Origin: Cokeromyces recurvatus
Taxonomy: Eukaryota > Mucoromycota > Mucoromycetes > Mucorales > Mucoraceae
DNA length: 64,000 nt
Assembly: GCF_025118155.1 (NCBI RefSeq)
Contig: NW_026251401.1
Location: 434,001 to 498,000, forward strand
Reading direction: 5' to 3'
In this document: in pieces, positions 36,389 through 49,356 of the stretch
Numbering within the stretch: the first letter of the stretch is position 1
Layout: the number at the start of each line of letters is the position of its first letter
Position numbers and translations under genes: made by a program
Notes under the pieces: model-generated
Databases searched by the model: none
Seen by the model: the letters and a program-made list of their open reading frames with translations, nothing else
What the model was told of the DNA's origin: nothing

Positions 36389-38159
36389 TTAATTAGATGA
36401 TGAAGGAGGGGGAGGTGGTGGTGGCGGAGTAGTAGCAGAAGATGGAGGTGGAGGTGGAGGTGGAATTGCAGCTGTAGCAGCCGTAGTAGAATTACTACTA
36501 TCAGCAGTAGTAGAAGCTGCTGGTGGAGGAGGTGGAGTAGCTGTAGAATCTGTGGATGAATATCCATAATAATTATAGTAACTATTAGGATCATATTGCT
36601 GATATCCCTGTCCATAATAACTGCTATAATAGTTATTATAAGCTTCATAATCATATCCTCCTGGTGTAGAACCCGATGCATCTGAATTAGGTGTTGATGT
36701 TGCTGTTGTAGATGGCTGACTATACCCATTATAAGGACTACTATACTGTATAATTTAAATGCAAAAAAAAAAGGAAAAAGAAAAAGAAAAAAAAAAAGAA
36801 TCAATATTAGTTAGCAAGAGAAAGTTTACGGAATGTTAGTACAATTAATATTGTTTTTATCTACATATACTCTCTTTATATATATATACATATATAGATA
36901 GATATATAGATATACATTTGTATATATTATAGTATTGAATTTTATTATTCTTAACAGTGAAACTTACCCCATTATAACCTCCACGAGCAGGTGCAGGATA
37001 TGCTCCTCTTACATAACCATAATTTTGTGGAGGTCCTCTTTCTGCTTCTGCTTTAACAGTATCAAGTAAATCCTGTGTTAGTTTTATACCAGCTTCCAAG
37101 CCTTCTTCTCTTAAACATCTATAAATATATATTTTTTTTTAAAAGAAAAAAGAAATAAGTATAATATTACAATATAAAGTAATTGCATATATAATACTTA
37201 CGAAATATGAACATGTAAAGGCTCATCTGATTCAACACCTGTACTGGCTTCATAGAAACCAGAACCTCTTCCCTTCAATTGAACTCGACACCCTGTTTCT
37301 TGTTGAATATGTTTAACAAATGCACCATTTGGTCCAACAATTTTAGCTCTCAAGTTAAAATGAGGTGTGCCTTGAATATCAACGGGTAATCTTTTTTCAA
37401 AAAACTTTCTTTTATGTGCATCAGGCTTTTCATCTTTGTTAAATATACCGGTTGCTAGTGTAGGTACTTGGGTTGTTTCAATTAATTCTTGAATCTTTTT
37501 AACTGCTTTATCTAACGATTCTTTAGTAGAGGCTGTAATATGTAAATAAAGTGGGGGTTCTTTATCTGTTGCTAATGATACATCAGGATAATACTTTCCA
37601 CGAGTAATTACATCTATCCCATTATAAAAGTAAGTCAACTATTTTAAAGAAGATATAACACTCTGATCATATAATACCTGCTCCTGTTTCTTGTTGTATT
37701 TGTGTTTGTGTAGCTCCTCTCGTCAACATGTATCTATTTTTTAGATCATTAATTGTAATATCTTTTACGAATTCACCATCAGCTTTGCTAACAGATTTTT
37801 CATCTAAGGGGATTCCCTTTTGTGCTAACATGGCATTAATTCTAGCCGCTGCTTCACCTAAAAAAAAAAGGAAGAAGAAAGAACGACATAAATACATTCA
37901 TATTCATCATTATTATATACACTAATATATACTTACTAACAGCTTTGCTAGGATCCTTTTCATCATTATGGTCCTCTTTTTTGTCAATCTTATCATCAAC
38001 AATTTTGGTCACTTTTGTGGCTGGTGATGGCTGATGATCATCTTGATCCCATTTTCTTTTTCTATATAATAACAAAAAAAAATATTCAGTTTAATTAAAA
38101 ATAGTTCATTAAAACAAGATATTTATTTAAAACCAACTTTACTTCAATGGTTCGGTCAT
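36389..38159 (-). CDS. KH-domain RNA-binding protein, KHDC4/BLOM7 family
   Basis: Six exons (38159-38143, 38061-37937, 37857-37678, 37613-37202, 37118-36968, 36745-36389) join to 413 residues. The first exon has only 17 nt. After a charged N-terminus, EAAARINAMLAQKGIPLDEK and LKNRYMLTRGATQTQIQQET begin the first divergent KH unit, continuing DVITRGKYYPD and PPLYLHITASTKESLDKAVK. The second KH region is FNLRAKIVGPNGAFVKHIQQ with the GxxG-like loop GPNG, then TGCRVQLKGRGSGFYEA. This double arrangement is diagnostic of KHDC4, a splicing-associated factor that also binds snoRNA in animals. The tail is Tyr/Gly-rich, then proline runs. Intron 3 uses a downstream AG (37614-37615); the nearer AG would bring in a stop. 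Confidence 0.87.
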
Positions 38160-38292
38160 TATTAAATAGAAACTTTTAGAAAGATTAATAAATAAAGAAA
38201 AAAAAAATGTATTTTTGTTTTTTAGTATAATACACACCAAAAAGAAACGGACCGGTTTGTGACCATTGTTTCATATTATTTCAAATAAGGAC

Positions 38293-38323
<31 letters not shown>

Positions 38324-38383
38324 AGTATTATTTTATTTATTCACTTATTTTTTTTTTCTTCCTTTCAACACTTTAAAACGATA
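38160..38383. promoter_or_regulatory. Short divergent (bidirectional) promoter KHDC4-UBA4
   Basis: Only 224 bp separate two divergent start codons. The region has an A run (38290-38321) and a pyrimidine-rich leader on the UBA4 side. A shared promoter is inferred from spacing. Confidence 0.5.
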
Positions 38384-40036
38384 ATGGAGGCACTTCAAGA
38401 AGAGAATGCTCGCCTTCGTCAACGTATTGCAGAATTAGAAGAAGAAAAACAAAATGTTCCATTAGCTTTAGGTCCGGAAGATAAAGCAGAGCCTTTTAAG
38501 AAGGTGGATAAATTAACAAACGAAGAAATTTTCCGCTTTGGACGTCAATTGGTGACACCTGGATTTGGTTATGAATGTAAGTGAGTAATGAAAATCATTC
38601 ATAATGATACTAAAAACACACACACACATTTGTTTGTTCTTCTTTAGCTCAATTGAAACTTCGTAACACAACTTTTCTTGTTGTTGGTGCAGGAGGATTG
38701 GGTTCTGCTGTAACTTTGTATTTAGGTGCTGCAGGTGTTGGAAGACTCGGTATTGTCGATCATGATACAGTAGATACAAATAATTTACATAGACAAGTAA
38801 TTCATACTCAAGCACGTAAAGGAGTTAATAAAGCTGTTTCCGCTACCATTTCCATTAAAGCGTAAGATAAAAAAAAATACATACATACATAGATACATAT
38901 ATTATCAAATTGCTTACATAATCAACATGATTATAGTGTTTATCCTGACGCAGATGTTATTCCATATGCATATACACTTGATAGAACAAATGCTCTTGAA
39001 TTAATTAAACAGTAAGTGCATACATGCATAACTTGATGTACGTGTGTTTATATATGAATCACTTTACATAATATTAGATATGATATTATTGTTGATGCTA
39101 CTGATAATATTGCTACGCGTTATTTACTGAGTGATGCAGCTGTATTAGCAGGGAAACCAGTTGTTTCTGGAAGTGCACTTAGAAATGATGGGCAATTAAC
39201 TGTATATAATTATAAGGGGAGTCCTTGTTTCCGCTGTTTGCATCCAGTACCACCACCTCCTACTGCAGTTGGTAAATGTGTTGATCACGGTGTATTAGGA
39301 GTTGGTAAGTTATAGCATTTATTTGGAAAAGAACGAAAAATAAGAATAGTTGATTAAAAAAAAAAAAAAAAAAAAACTCTATCAAGTTCCTGGAATCATT
39401 GGTACATTAGAAGCAATTGAAGCCATTAAGGTAGCCTTAAATGAACCTTCACTTGAAAAACCAAGTTTCTTGATCTTTAGTGGTATGAGTAACCCAATGT
39501 TTAGAACTATGCGTCTTCGAGAGAAAAAAAAAGACTGTGCTATTTGTGGTGAGAATCCTACGATGACTGAACTTATTGATTACGTTCAATTCTGTCAGGG
39601 AGCTGCTAATGATAAAGTGACAGATGAACATATCTTAAGACAAGATGAACGTATTAGTGTTCAAGAATATTGTGATTGTCGTTTAAAAGATCATTTATTG
39701 ATTGATGTTCGACCACCCGTACAATTTGGTATCTGTAGTTTGCCAAACAGTGTAAATATTCCAATTGATCAACTTGAAAATAAGATGGAACAAGTAAAGG
39801 ACTTGATAAAAGAAAAGAACTTGACAGATAAAGATGGTAAATGAATTAAATTTCAATTATTTCGAATATTTGTACTAACATAAAACAAATAAGTCTATGT
39901 CATTTGTAGATTAGGTAATGATTCGCAATTAGCAGTACGTATGATGCAGAATGCTGGTATTAAAGAAGCTAAAGATATTACTGGAGGATTATTAAGTTGG
40001 TCTAAGGAAATCGATTCTTCTTTCCCAATTTATTAA
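38384..40036 (+). CDS. UBA4: Adenylyltransferase and sulfurtransferase UBA4/MOCS3
   Basis: Exons 38384-38576, 38648-38861, 38937-39011, 39078-39304, 39387-39836 and 39894-40036 join to 433 residues. A coiled-coil N-terminus is followed by the E1-like domain: ATP loop [50 protein letters not shown]. The zinc site pairs CFRC with CAIC, and the E1 cysteine is in [11 protein letters not shown]. The C-terminal rhodanese domain has [10 protein letters not shown] and the persulfide cysteine in [16 protein letters not shown]. Exon 6 starts at 39894; using the later AG would destroy that active-site loop. The enzyme activates Urm1 and passes sulfur for tRNA wobble thiolation and, in MoCo-producing fungi, molybdopterin synthase. 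Confidence 0.95.
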
Positions 40037-40330
40037 ACATAGAACTTGTGAATTTATGTCATCATAGTATAATAATAAAAAAAAATCTGCATTATAAATT
40101 TTGCATGTATAAAACGTTAACAAAAATACATTTTCTAAATATGCACAAACATTATTTAAAAGAAATCTTATTGGCTAATTAAAACAAAGAGAAACCTTGT
40201 AAAAAAAAAAAAAAAAAGAAAAGAAAAAAAAGAACTCCGCTTTTTTATCTATATTATTCCTTTTGTTTTTATTTTTAATTTTTTCTTTTTTTTTATTTTT
40301 ATCAGTAAATAATATAACAAAAAAATAAAA
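40037..40330. other. Intergenic UBA4-fimbrin
   Basis: 294 bp of AT-rich sequence with A runs and a pyrimidine-rich leader directly before the fimbrin start; no gene. Confidence 0.5.
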
Positions 40331-42789
40331 ATGGTTGTAAACGCTTTTATGCTTCAACGCAAATATCCTCAATTGCAAGTAAATGATATCAACTCTCTTA
40401 TTGATAGATTTAGGTAAGACTTCTTTTTTTTTTATTCTCAAGACAACACATTTCTCTTTTAACAATTTAAAAAAAAAAAAGTGAAATCGACTTAGATCAG
40501 GATGGTTATCTTGACCAAAAAGAAATTCAAAAAGCATGTAAGGAATCTGGTTATAGTGATAATTATGATGAAATCCGTGCCACCCTTAAAGACGTTAGTA
40601 CAAACGCTTCTGGAAAAATTGATGTCGAAGAATTTATAGAGGTAAAAATTAAATAACTACAAGAAAGGGGAGAAGAATGAGGGGATAAGTGGGTGAAAGA
40701 GGAGGTAAGAAAAAAAAAAGTTACAAGTTTGTCTGTGCGTTGTTTGTATGTAAACATAATCTTGCTTCTTATGGAAGCATGTAAAAAAGAAAAAAAAAAC
40801 GTGGAAATAGATAAGCATAAGTGTCGGTAATTAAAAAGAAAGTACAATGCTTTTTTATTTCTTTTTTTTTTTCGCCAAGATTCCTCTATAAAGCACTTTT
40901 CCTCTCATTTCCTTCCCTTCCAAGACATTCATTATTAATCTATTTTCTTGGCGTTTAAAATAGCTTGCAGCAAAATTGAAGGATGGACGTAATAAGGGGG
41001 CCTTTGATGTACACCAAAATAAAATCAAAGTACATGGTACTAATACAAACGTAACACATACTATTAACGAAGATGAACGTACTGAATTTACAAGACACAT
41101 TAATGGTGTGCTTGCTGGAGATGCTCATATAGGAAATCGTTTACCTATTCCAACGAATACGATGCAACTTTTTGATGAATGCAGAGATGGTCTTATTCTC
41201 TGTAAACTCATTAATGACGCTGTTCCAGATACAATTGATGAACGTGTCTTGAATACTGGAAAGAAAATCAATAACTTTCAAATGGTTGAAAATAATAATA
41301 TTGTTATAAATTCTGCAAAGGCCATTGGTTGTTCAGTTGTTAATATTGGTTCAACAGATCTTATCGAGGGTCGTGAACATTTAATTTTAGGCTTAATTTG
41401 GCAAATTATTAAAAGGGGGCTTTTTAGTAATATTGATATTAAGAGACATCCTGAATTATATCGTTTATTGGAAGAAGATGAAACACTTGAAGAATTTTTG
41501 AAATTGCCTCCTGATCAAATCCTGTTGAGATGGTTTAACTATCACTTAAAGGCAGCTGGTTGGGAAAGAAGGTAAAAGACAAAATTTACCATGTGTATTT
41601 ATCAATGATCTTAATTCCTGCTCTCCTTTCTTTTCTTTTAGAGTAAATAACTTTTCTAAAGATGTTGCTGATGGTGAAAACTATACTATCTTGTTAAACC
41701 AACTCAAGCCTGAATCTTGTTCTCGTGCTCCTCTTCAAGAACGTGATTTACTTCGTAGAGCTGAAATGATCTTGGATAATGCTGAAAAGATTAATTGTCG
41801 TAAATATTTAACCCCTACTGCTTTGGTTGCTGGAAATTCTAAATTAAACTTGGCTTTCGTTGCCCACCTATTTAATACTTATCCTGGTTTGGAACCTTTA
41901 ACTGAGGAAGAGGCTCCTGAGATTGAAGATTTTGATGCTGAAGGAGAACGTGAAGCAAGAAGTAAGTTATATATATATATTTTTGTATAAATAGTGCTCA
42001 ACCTGTTAACACATACATATATGTATAGTGTTTACACTTTGGTTAAATAGTTTAAATGTCGAACCTGGTGTATACAACTTGTTTGAAGATTTGCAAGATG
42101 GTTTAATATTATTACAAGCATTTGATAAAGTTGTTCCTGGTATAGTGAATTGGCGTTTAGTCAGTAGAAAGCAACCACTTTCACGTTTCAAGCAAATTGA
42201 AAACTGTAATTACGCTGTAGCTCTCGGACAGGAGCTTCGCTTCTCACTTGTAGGTATTCAAGGAGCAGATATCGTAGATGGTCAGCGTACTTTAACTTTA
42301 GGACTTACATGGCAATTGATGCGTGAAAATATTGTACATACTTTACAATCACTCAACAAAAATGGTCGACCTATCTCAGATCATGATTTAGTACGTTGGG
42401 CTAATGAGACTGTTGTAAGAGGTGGTAAGAACTCAAAGATGACATCCTTTAAGGATAGTAGTCTTAGTACTGGTATCTTCTTTTTGGATGTCTTGAACGG
42501 TATCAAGCCTGGTTATGTAGATTATAATCTTGTGACAGCCGGTAGAACCGAAGAAGATGCTTTTAATAATGCCAAGCTTGCTATTTCTATTGCTCGTAAA
42601 TTAGGAGCAACTATCTTTTTGGTACCTGAGGATATTGTTGAAGTTAGAGCAAAGATGGTAAATACTCTACATTTATATATCTATTATAGATGCATTAACT
42701 CATGTATTTCTTTCTTTCTTTCTCTCTAGAATTTGACTTTTATTGGTAGTTTAATGCAAGTTGATAGAGAACTTCACAGTCATGCATAA
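40331..42789 (+). CDS. SAC6: Fimbrin/plastin, actin-bundling protein
   Basis: Exons 40331-40413, 40482-40641, 40964-41571, 41642-41961, 42029-42657 and 42730-42789 join to 619 residues. The N-terminus has an EF-hand (DLDQDGYLDQKEI) and a weaker second one (VSTNASGKIDVEEFIE). Four calponin-homology domains follow as two actin-binding pairs, marked by LFDECRDGLILCKLINDAVP, LLRWFNYHLKAAGWERRVNN, LFEDLQDGLILLQAFDKVVP and FFLDVLNGIKPGYVDYNLV. It should cross-link F-actin in actin patches and rings. Intron 2 is unusually long for this gene (322 nt) but shows no inner gene. The gene ends 187 bp before the TRM112 stop on the other strand. Confidence 0.96.
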
Positions 42790-42976
42790 TGAATTATATA
42801 TAATTTTTTATTATTTATACATGTAACTTTACATAAAAAATACTTATTAAAAAAAAAGAAAAGAAAAAAAAAATAAGATGTACTCTGTCAATTCTATTCT
42901 TTTATTATACGTATATGTGTACTCGTGTGTGATATAAACAAATGCATTTCTTTCTTTCTTTCCTTCTTCCTTTCTT

Positions 42977-43494
42977 TTAGATTTCATGTTCAGCTAATAA
43001 CATGTTGGGAATACCATCTTTAATTTTATAAACATGGGAACAATTAGGACAAACCATTTGACCTTGTTGAACATGGGTCTATTATTAATAAAATATATAT
43101 GTATATACATGTAAGAAAAAACAAGATGAATAAAAGTCGAATACATTAAATAATTTTACCTCTAATAAAACATTGTGAACTAGTTTCAAAAATTCTTCGT
43201 TTTCTGTTGCATTTTCAGGCATTTCAGCTGGAAGGGTATTAATGCCAAGCTAGAAAAAAAAAGATAAGTTATTTTGCCCATATATAAATATATAAGTTTT
43301 ATTTTTTATTTCACCTGTATAGCTGTATTAACTAAAGCTTCCCATTCAATCTTATTCAACATGTTTGCTAAAAATTCAGGGTTAAAATCAGCTTCGATTA
43401 ATTCAAGTTGAACGTTTTCAAAACGAAGAGGAAAGTTATTGGTATTGCAGTCCTTTACATGACATTGTAACATGTTGTGTGTAATGAGTCTCAT
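42977..43494 (-). CDS. TRM112: TRM112, activator subunit of RNA and eRF1 methyltransferases
   Basis: Exons 43494-43315, 43249-43160 and 43078-42977 join to 123 residues. The start [16 protein letters not shown] and the C-terminal [20 protein letters not shown] hold the two cysteine pairs that bind zinc in Trm112. The middle has [19 protein letters not shown]. Trm112 is the shared partner that stabilises Trm9, Trm11, Mtq2 and Bud23, linking tRNA, release-factor and 18S rRNA methylation. Complete and standard in length. Confidence 0.96.
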
Positions 43495-44834
43495 TTTTGT
43501 AATGTAAAAATTAAATTAAATTATATAATTGATGATTTGAAAAAAAACAAAAAAAAAAAAAAAAAAAAAGAAAAATTTCATTAAGCAGACTAAAAAAAAA
43601 AAAAAACACATACACACACACACACACACATACAAGCCACATAATTGTCGGATCAGCAAGTATGTGGAGAGGGTGCACCATTACACAAATTTTTTTTTTA
43701 AATAAATATGGCATAAAATAACAAGAAATACTAATATTTGCATTGGTTTATAATTTAAAGCCTATTAAATGATGTTGTATTTAATGCTAGTCAGACCAGA
43801 AAAATGTTACGGTTATTTTATTTTATTTTTTAATATAATTTGTAGCCTCTTCTGGTGGGACTCTCTTTATTTCCTTCTTTCTTTTATTAGTAGACAGCTA
43901 TTATAGTACGCTGAAATCATTCGAGAATTATAACATGTATCTCACAAAGAACGAATGATAATACAACTATCACAACGTCTTTGGTTCCAAAAACCGAAAT
44001 ATGCTGCTAGTTCTGTATTTATCACAAAAAAAAAATGCCTTTCTACATATTTAGTTTGTATAATAAAGCGAATCCTATTCAATACAAGTCTTTGGGAAAT
44101 AACGAATTATTTTGAAAAAAAAAAAATAAGGTCTTGCATCTTGAAATCATTTCTTTTTTCTCTATGAGAAGTGAGAGGATCTTTAGCCATTCAAAATGCT
44201 TCCAGATCTCTAATTTAATATCCTAGTAGGTAACATTTTATTTGTATTGAATCTATCAAACAATCAATTATATGCTTATTTATTTATTTATTTATTTTTT
44301 TAACGCCTTGTATCTCATGTTTTTTAACCAATTATATTTATAAGAATCAACATGAAATAGTCGATATAATATAAATCTTTACAAGATAGAGAGATGGATC
44401 AATATACTTGACACCATGTAAACATGAAATGAGTTCTATAAAAAGCTAATCAAGCCTATCATGAAACTGCGTTATTAAACAGTATGTTGGTGGGGCCAAT
44501 AACACACCATATCAATGGCATGGATACATAATATTCATTCCCTCTACATCATAGTTGTATTTAAGGAAGATGCGACATATTAGAAGCGTAATCTTAAATT
44601 ACAATTAATGTTTAAAAAAAGACACAGAAGATTAAAATTCCGTATTTGGGAAAAAGAAAAAAAAAAAAAAAGACAAAAATTCATCAGAAATGTGATAATG
44701 ATGGATGCAGAATAATAAACCAATAAGATGCATCCATTTGCATCCATTCTATTAAAGTATTCAACTGTCTCCCTCTGTCCCCCATATTTGGTTTATTTGA
44801 TAAAAATACAAATATTTAAATCTTTACTTTAACT
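43495..44834. other. Divergent intergenic region TRM112-RNF220
   Basis: 1.3 kb without a supportable gene. Contains a GT/CA tract (43605-43634), a TTTA repeat (44277-44297) and poly-A runs. A 70-residue open frame at 43955-44167 shows no domain. Confidence 0.5.
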
Positions 44835-46477
44835 ATGGCTTTGTCAAATAGTACTTTAAAACAACAACAACAACAACAACAACAGCAGCAAGTACAACCT
44901 ACCATGTAAATATACACAAAAGAGCAATGTCAATTTCAACTTACGAAAAATATATGAATTTACATTTATGCTAATGAGTTTTTTTTTTTTTTTTTTTTTT
45001 TTTTCTTTTTTTTTTTTCTTTTTTTTTTCCTTTTTTTTTTTGCATAAATTATACTACAGAAAAAAACGTTCAAAAATATCAAAAAGAGAGTTAGAAACTT
45101 TGAACGATAATAATAGTAAACGAGGTATAAAATGTCATGACTATTTATTTTACATTTATTTAATGTCAATTTTAATCATTTAAATCCAGCAAGAAGAGAT
45201 TTACCAAAATGTCCAATTTGTGAATATCGCATTGAGCCTGAATATTGGGCTGAACATTACCAATATGAATTAAACCGTTTGTCAGAACCAACATCAGAAG
45301 CTTATTTAGATCCATTAAACAAAAAGTAACTTTTGTTGAAATGTATACATTATAACATCAAACCATGTCATTAACCCCACCCCTCCGCTTTTTTTTTTTT
45401 TTCCTCGTAATAGTAAAGGGAAACGAGGTGCGGCAGTGATGGCAAGGAAACAATTAGAAGGCAAAGGTAAAAAAAAAGCAAGTCAAATGTCAGTTCATGA
45501 AGAAATAGTTGAAAAGATAAAAAAGAATCGCTCAAAGAGAGCAGAACGTTTAAAACAAATAAACAATTTGGATATAAGAGGTTTAGATGATGACAATACA
45601 GTAGACGATTCTCAAATGGCACTTCAAGTCATGTTACAAGAGGGTTCTGATATACAAACTTGCTTTATTTGTAACGAGCAGCTTTTTGGTGACCTTGAAG
45701 CTATTAATCTTCATATTGATAATTGTTTATCGAATTCAAACGCTGCTGCTGCTGTTGCTGCTACAGAAGAAACAACAGAGGAAGCCAATCTGACGAATGA
45801 TCAACAATCACCAGGTTGGGAAGAATATGAATGGGCAGGTCAAAGAAGAGTAAGAGCAACTGCAATGATGGAAGGAGGTTATGGAGGTGCAGGCTTTGCT
45901 ACTGCAAGTAAAACAGAGGTAGAAGAAGAAGACGACGAAGATTTAGATGTAGAAGATGATGACGTTGCTCAGTTTGGTCAAAGTCAGTATACCGAAAGAG
46001 ACATTGTAGTTAATACAGACGATGAAGATGCTTCTGCTTTACGAGAAATGGTGTCAGGAGGTGTTGCAACATCACGCGAGTAAGTTAAGAAAAAAAAAAA
46101 CTAGAGTTATTTATTTATATAATGTTGAATATAGAAGGCAAGGATTTGAAGAAACAGTGTCTGTTGCAGGTTGGAATCGACATTTACAAAAAGAAGAACA
46201 ACACGATAAATATTACATCAAAAAGAGTAGTACAGATAGTCATCATTCATCGCTAGTCATTGAATCACTTAAAACACGTATTCATGAATTAGAAAGAGCA
46301 TCTACTTCAAATAATTGTCTAATTTGTCTTGAACCTTACAAGACACCGCTAACATCTATTGTTTGTTGGCATGTTCACTGTGAACAATGCTGGTTACGAA
46401 CACTTGGTACTAAGAAACTATGTCCTCAATGTCAAAAAATCACTACGCCTGCTGATTTAAGGCGTATTTACCTTTAA
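44835..46477 (+). CDS. RNF220-type RING E3 ubiquitin ligase
   Basis: Exons 44835-44905, 45060-45124, 45190-45325, 45414-46079 and 46135-46477 join to 426 residues. A Gln tract opens the protein. LPKCPICEYRIEPEYWAEHY is a C2H2-like unit, followed by a charged helical region. A second zinc unit follows (CFICNEQLFGDLEAINLHID plus Cys) and an acidic linker. The C-terminal RING is CLICLEPYKTPLTSIVCWHV, HCEQCWLRTLGTKKLCPQC, ending DLRRIYL. The RING and the very C-terminus match the animal E3 RNF220 closely, and the upstream zinc units are in the same order. RNF220 controls neural transcription regulators in animals; its fungal role is unknown. Exon 1 was chosen by frame and by its ATG; exon 2 follows a long T tract that serves as acceptor. 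Confidence 0.85.
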
Positions 46478-46640
46478 TTAACTGTATATATTTTTCATCA
46501 TTATTACATAATAATATCTTCCTGTACAGATGATACAAAACAAAATAAACCATGTATAATTTTTTTTTATTTATTTATTTATTTCAATATATTAACATTA
46601 TTCCAAACGAGGTTGCTTAGTAACCTAGCATGAAATAGAA

Positions 46641-49356
46641 TTAGCTTTTATTCCATTTATTGTATTTTTTTTTTTTTATGATTATTACCTCTTCATTTTC
46701 ATCATTTAATTTACGTTTTAAACCATTGTCTTCTAAATTAACTAGAGATCCACTTTTAATTGCATCTGCATGACAAGTAGCATGATAAATCTTTTTTTTT
46801 GTATGATAATAATATGCATGAGTGAGTCAAGATGATTATATAAAATAATTATTCATTAGTTACCTTTCCGTCTACCATAATAGCATTCTTATACATCCAT
46901 TCCTCTTCATCATCATTCCAAAAATCAACAAAACGCTCACCACAAACAGGACATGACTTTCTACTGTCACTATCGGGCATAATAACTGTATATTTATTAG
47001 GATCTATAAATTCTTCCTTTGATTGATTTGATTTATCCACTGATTTCTGACCAGCACTCGCATTATCATGTAAAAAGGTAGGTGCTATAATAAATAAATA
47101 AATAAATACATCATTTATATATATATGTATAATGATTGCAAGCAAGAGTTTCTTCTTACCTTGTTGGCTTGTCAATTCTCCACCTTCACCATGAACCCAT
47201 TCATCCACTGTAACAAACCAAGAACGAGATAATCCACGTTTCACTTTCTCTTTCATCTTCCTATTCTGTCTGAAATGTGAATCGAGATGAGCATCCATTT
47301 TAGCTTGTCCCTTTTCAGTTTTAGGGTATCTGAAACCACATTGTTTACATTGAAGTGGTTCAGCTCCATACAAGAGCTCAATTGCTCCAGGTCGAGCTAT
47401 CTGGACATCCTTGGAATCTAATAAAAAGGGTCCAAATTGTTCAAGTGATAATTGGTCTGTTGTAGTAGTAGTAGTAGTAGTAGTAGTAGGTTGAGGTTGA
47501 GAAGAGGTAGGGTTAGGGTTTAAGTAACCCATTGAAGTTAAACTTTTCAAAAGGCCTGCGGTATCAATAGGAGTTGAAATGAGAGTAGCCATTGTAGGTG
47601 TTGAAATAGGAATAGTAGGAGTGGAGGCAGTTGTAGGTAGAATAGGGCTTAATGTGGTATTTAATAATGGCGGTGTATTTGTATTAGTTGTTATAGAATA
47701 ATTTAAGCGAGGATCTGTGGCCAAATTAGGAGAAAGACCTGAATTGACTAAAGTAGTATTATTTGGAACAGTTGGTGAAACGGCTGTAATTTGTGAAAGA
47801 TATTGTTCAATAGAGCTTGCTTGAGCTGGAGGTAAAGTAGGTAATATTGCCTTTATCTATTTATTTATTTATTTTTTGAGAAGAAAATAAATAAACATTC
47901 ATTCATTCATTTATTATTTCTATTTACCTGACTTATAATCTGTGATAAAGGATTTATAGTTGACATAGTTGGGCTTTGAATATGAGTATTGTTTACGATA
48001 GGAGAAGGAGTATTTTGAGTAGGAAGCATTGACTGTAATTGAGATAGTAAGTTGGATGATGATAGTGGAGTAGAAGGAGTTATTGATTTTGTAGTTATTT
48101 GAGGACTCTTATTACGAGGATCTCTTGGATGATGATTCGCATTGATAAGACGTTGATCCTATTATTATGAATTGTAAATATATCAACATGTCACGTATAT
48201 AAATAAATAGTTTAGCTTAGCCTAACTTAGCCTAGCTTAGCCTAACTTACCTTGTTTATAAAATTAGGATTAATATGGATAACTGGATTGTTAACATGTT
48301 GTTGAGTTGTATTGGTTGTAGGAGGATGAGGATACCTTGATGTAGGTGTCTTTTCACGTATATACATAATAGATCTTTCAATAGGTTCAATAATATGACG
48401 AGGAAATACAGGATGACCACCTGGCATACCATTCTTCCAAGTCTGAAGTAATCTTTCAAAACTTTTTCTAATTGTTGGATCAACCAAAGTATACGCGTCC
48501 AAAAATACGTTTACTATATTTCTTGAAAAATAGGATATATAAATACCGCCGACATTTTTACAAATAGAATCAATCAAATAGAGTACAGGAAGCTTTTGTC
48601 CGGGAGCATTCTATATATATTCATTATTTTGATATGTTATTAAATACTTTTTTTTTAGAAGAAAAAAAAAAAAAAGGAAGGGGAAAAGGGATAATAAGAA
48701 AGAAAAAAAAGGGGGGAGGGAAGGGAAAAGGGAAGGGATTATTTTCAAAAAAGAAAAAATTTATCCAATTATATTTGATATTATTAGAGACATTAATATT
48801 AAGTACATAGTATCTCTTTCTACGTTACTATAGTTAGTTTATAAATTATTATAAGTATAAATAATAATAAATAAATAATCCCTTCCCTTGTAGACTATAT
48901 CTAAGAAAGAAAAAGTTCCTTTGTTTGTTCGTTTTTTTTTTATAAAACAAAAATAATAATAATAATAATAATAATCATAATATAATCATAATATAATAAT
49001 AATATAATAATAGAGTATATATGTATGTATGTATACATATTATATAAGGAAAAGGAATGGCACATGCCATATTTTGTGTGTATTTGATAATAATAATAAA
49101 ATTACCAACTTACATTTCTTAATTGATTTTCAATTTCTCTAACAATGATATTTGCAGCAAATTGGTTTTCTTGAGCCATAATGGTTAAATTAGTAATAAT
49201 AGGTTTACTATTAAAAGTAAGTTCAGATAGAGCTGAATGATAAGTACGGCGTACTTGATCAAAATCCATTTGATTGCCACCAGTATATTGCTGTTGCTGT
49301 TGTTGTTGTTGTTGTTGTTGCTGTCGGCCTGTATTCATTGTATTCATTATAAACAT
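46641..49356 (-). CDS. PCF11: PCF11, cleavage and polyadenylation factor IA subunit
   Basis: Six exons (49356-49114, 48610-48251, 48158-47928, 47856-47160, 47084-46864, 46790-46641) join to 633 residues. After a Gln run, the CTD-interacting domain covers about residues 25-160: [56 protein letters not shown] Pro/Thr-rich linker follows. Two zinc-binding C-terminal modules are present: [11 protein letters not shown] with [10 protein letters not shown], and [20 protein letters not shown] leading to IYHATCHA in the last exon. Pcf11 couples RNA polymerase II to 3' end cleavage and termination. Three possible ATGs lie within six codons of the start. The 503-nt first intron is the longest in the window. 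The last exon encodes a Lys run and could use a different end. Confidence 0.92.

Noticed and set aside
43955..44167. 70-residue open frame between TRM112 and RNF220
   Set aside because: No domain and no supporting exon structure.
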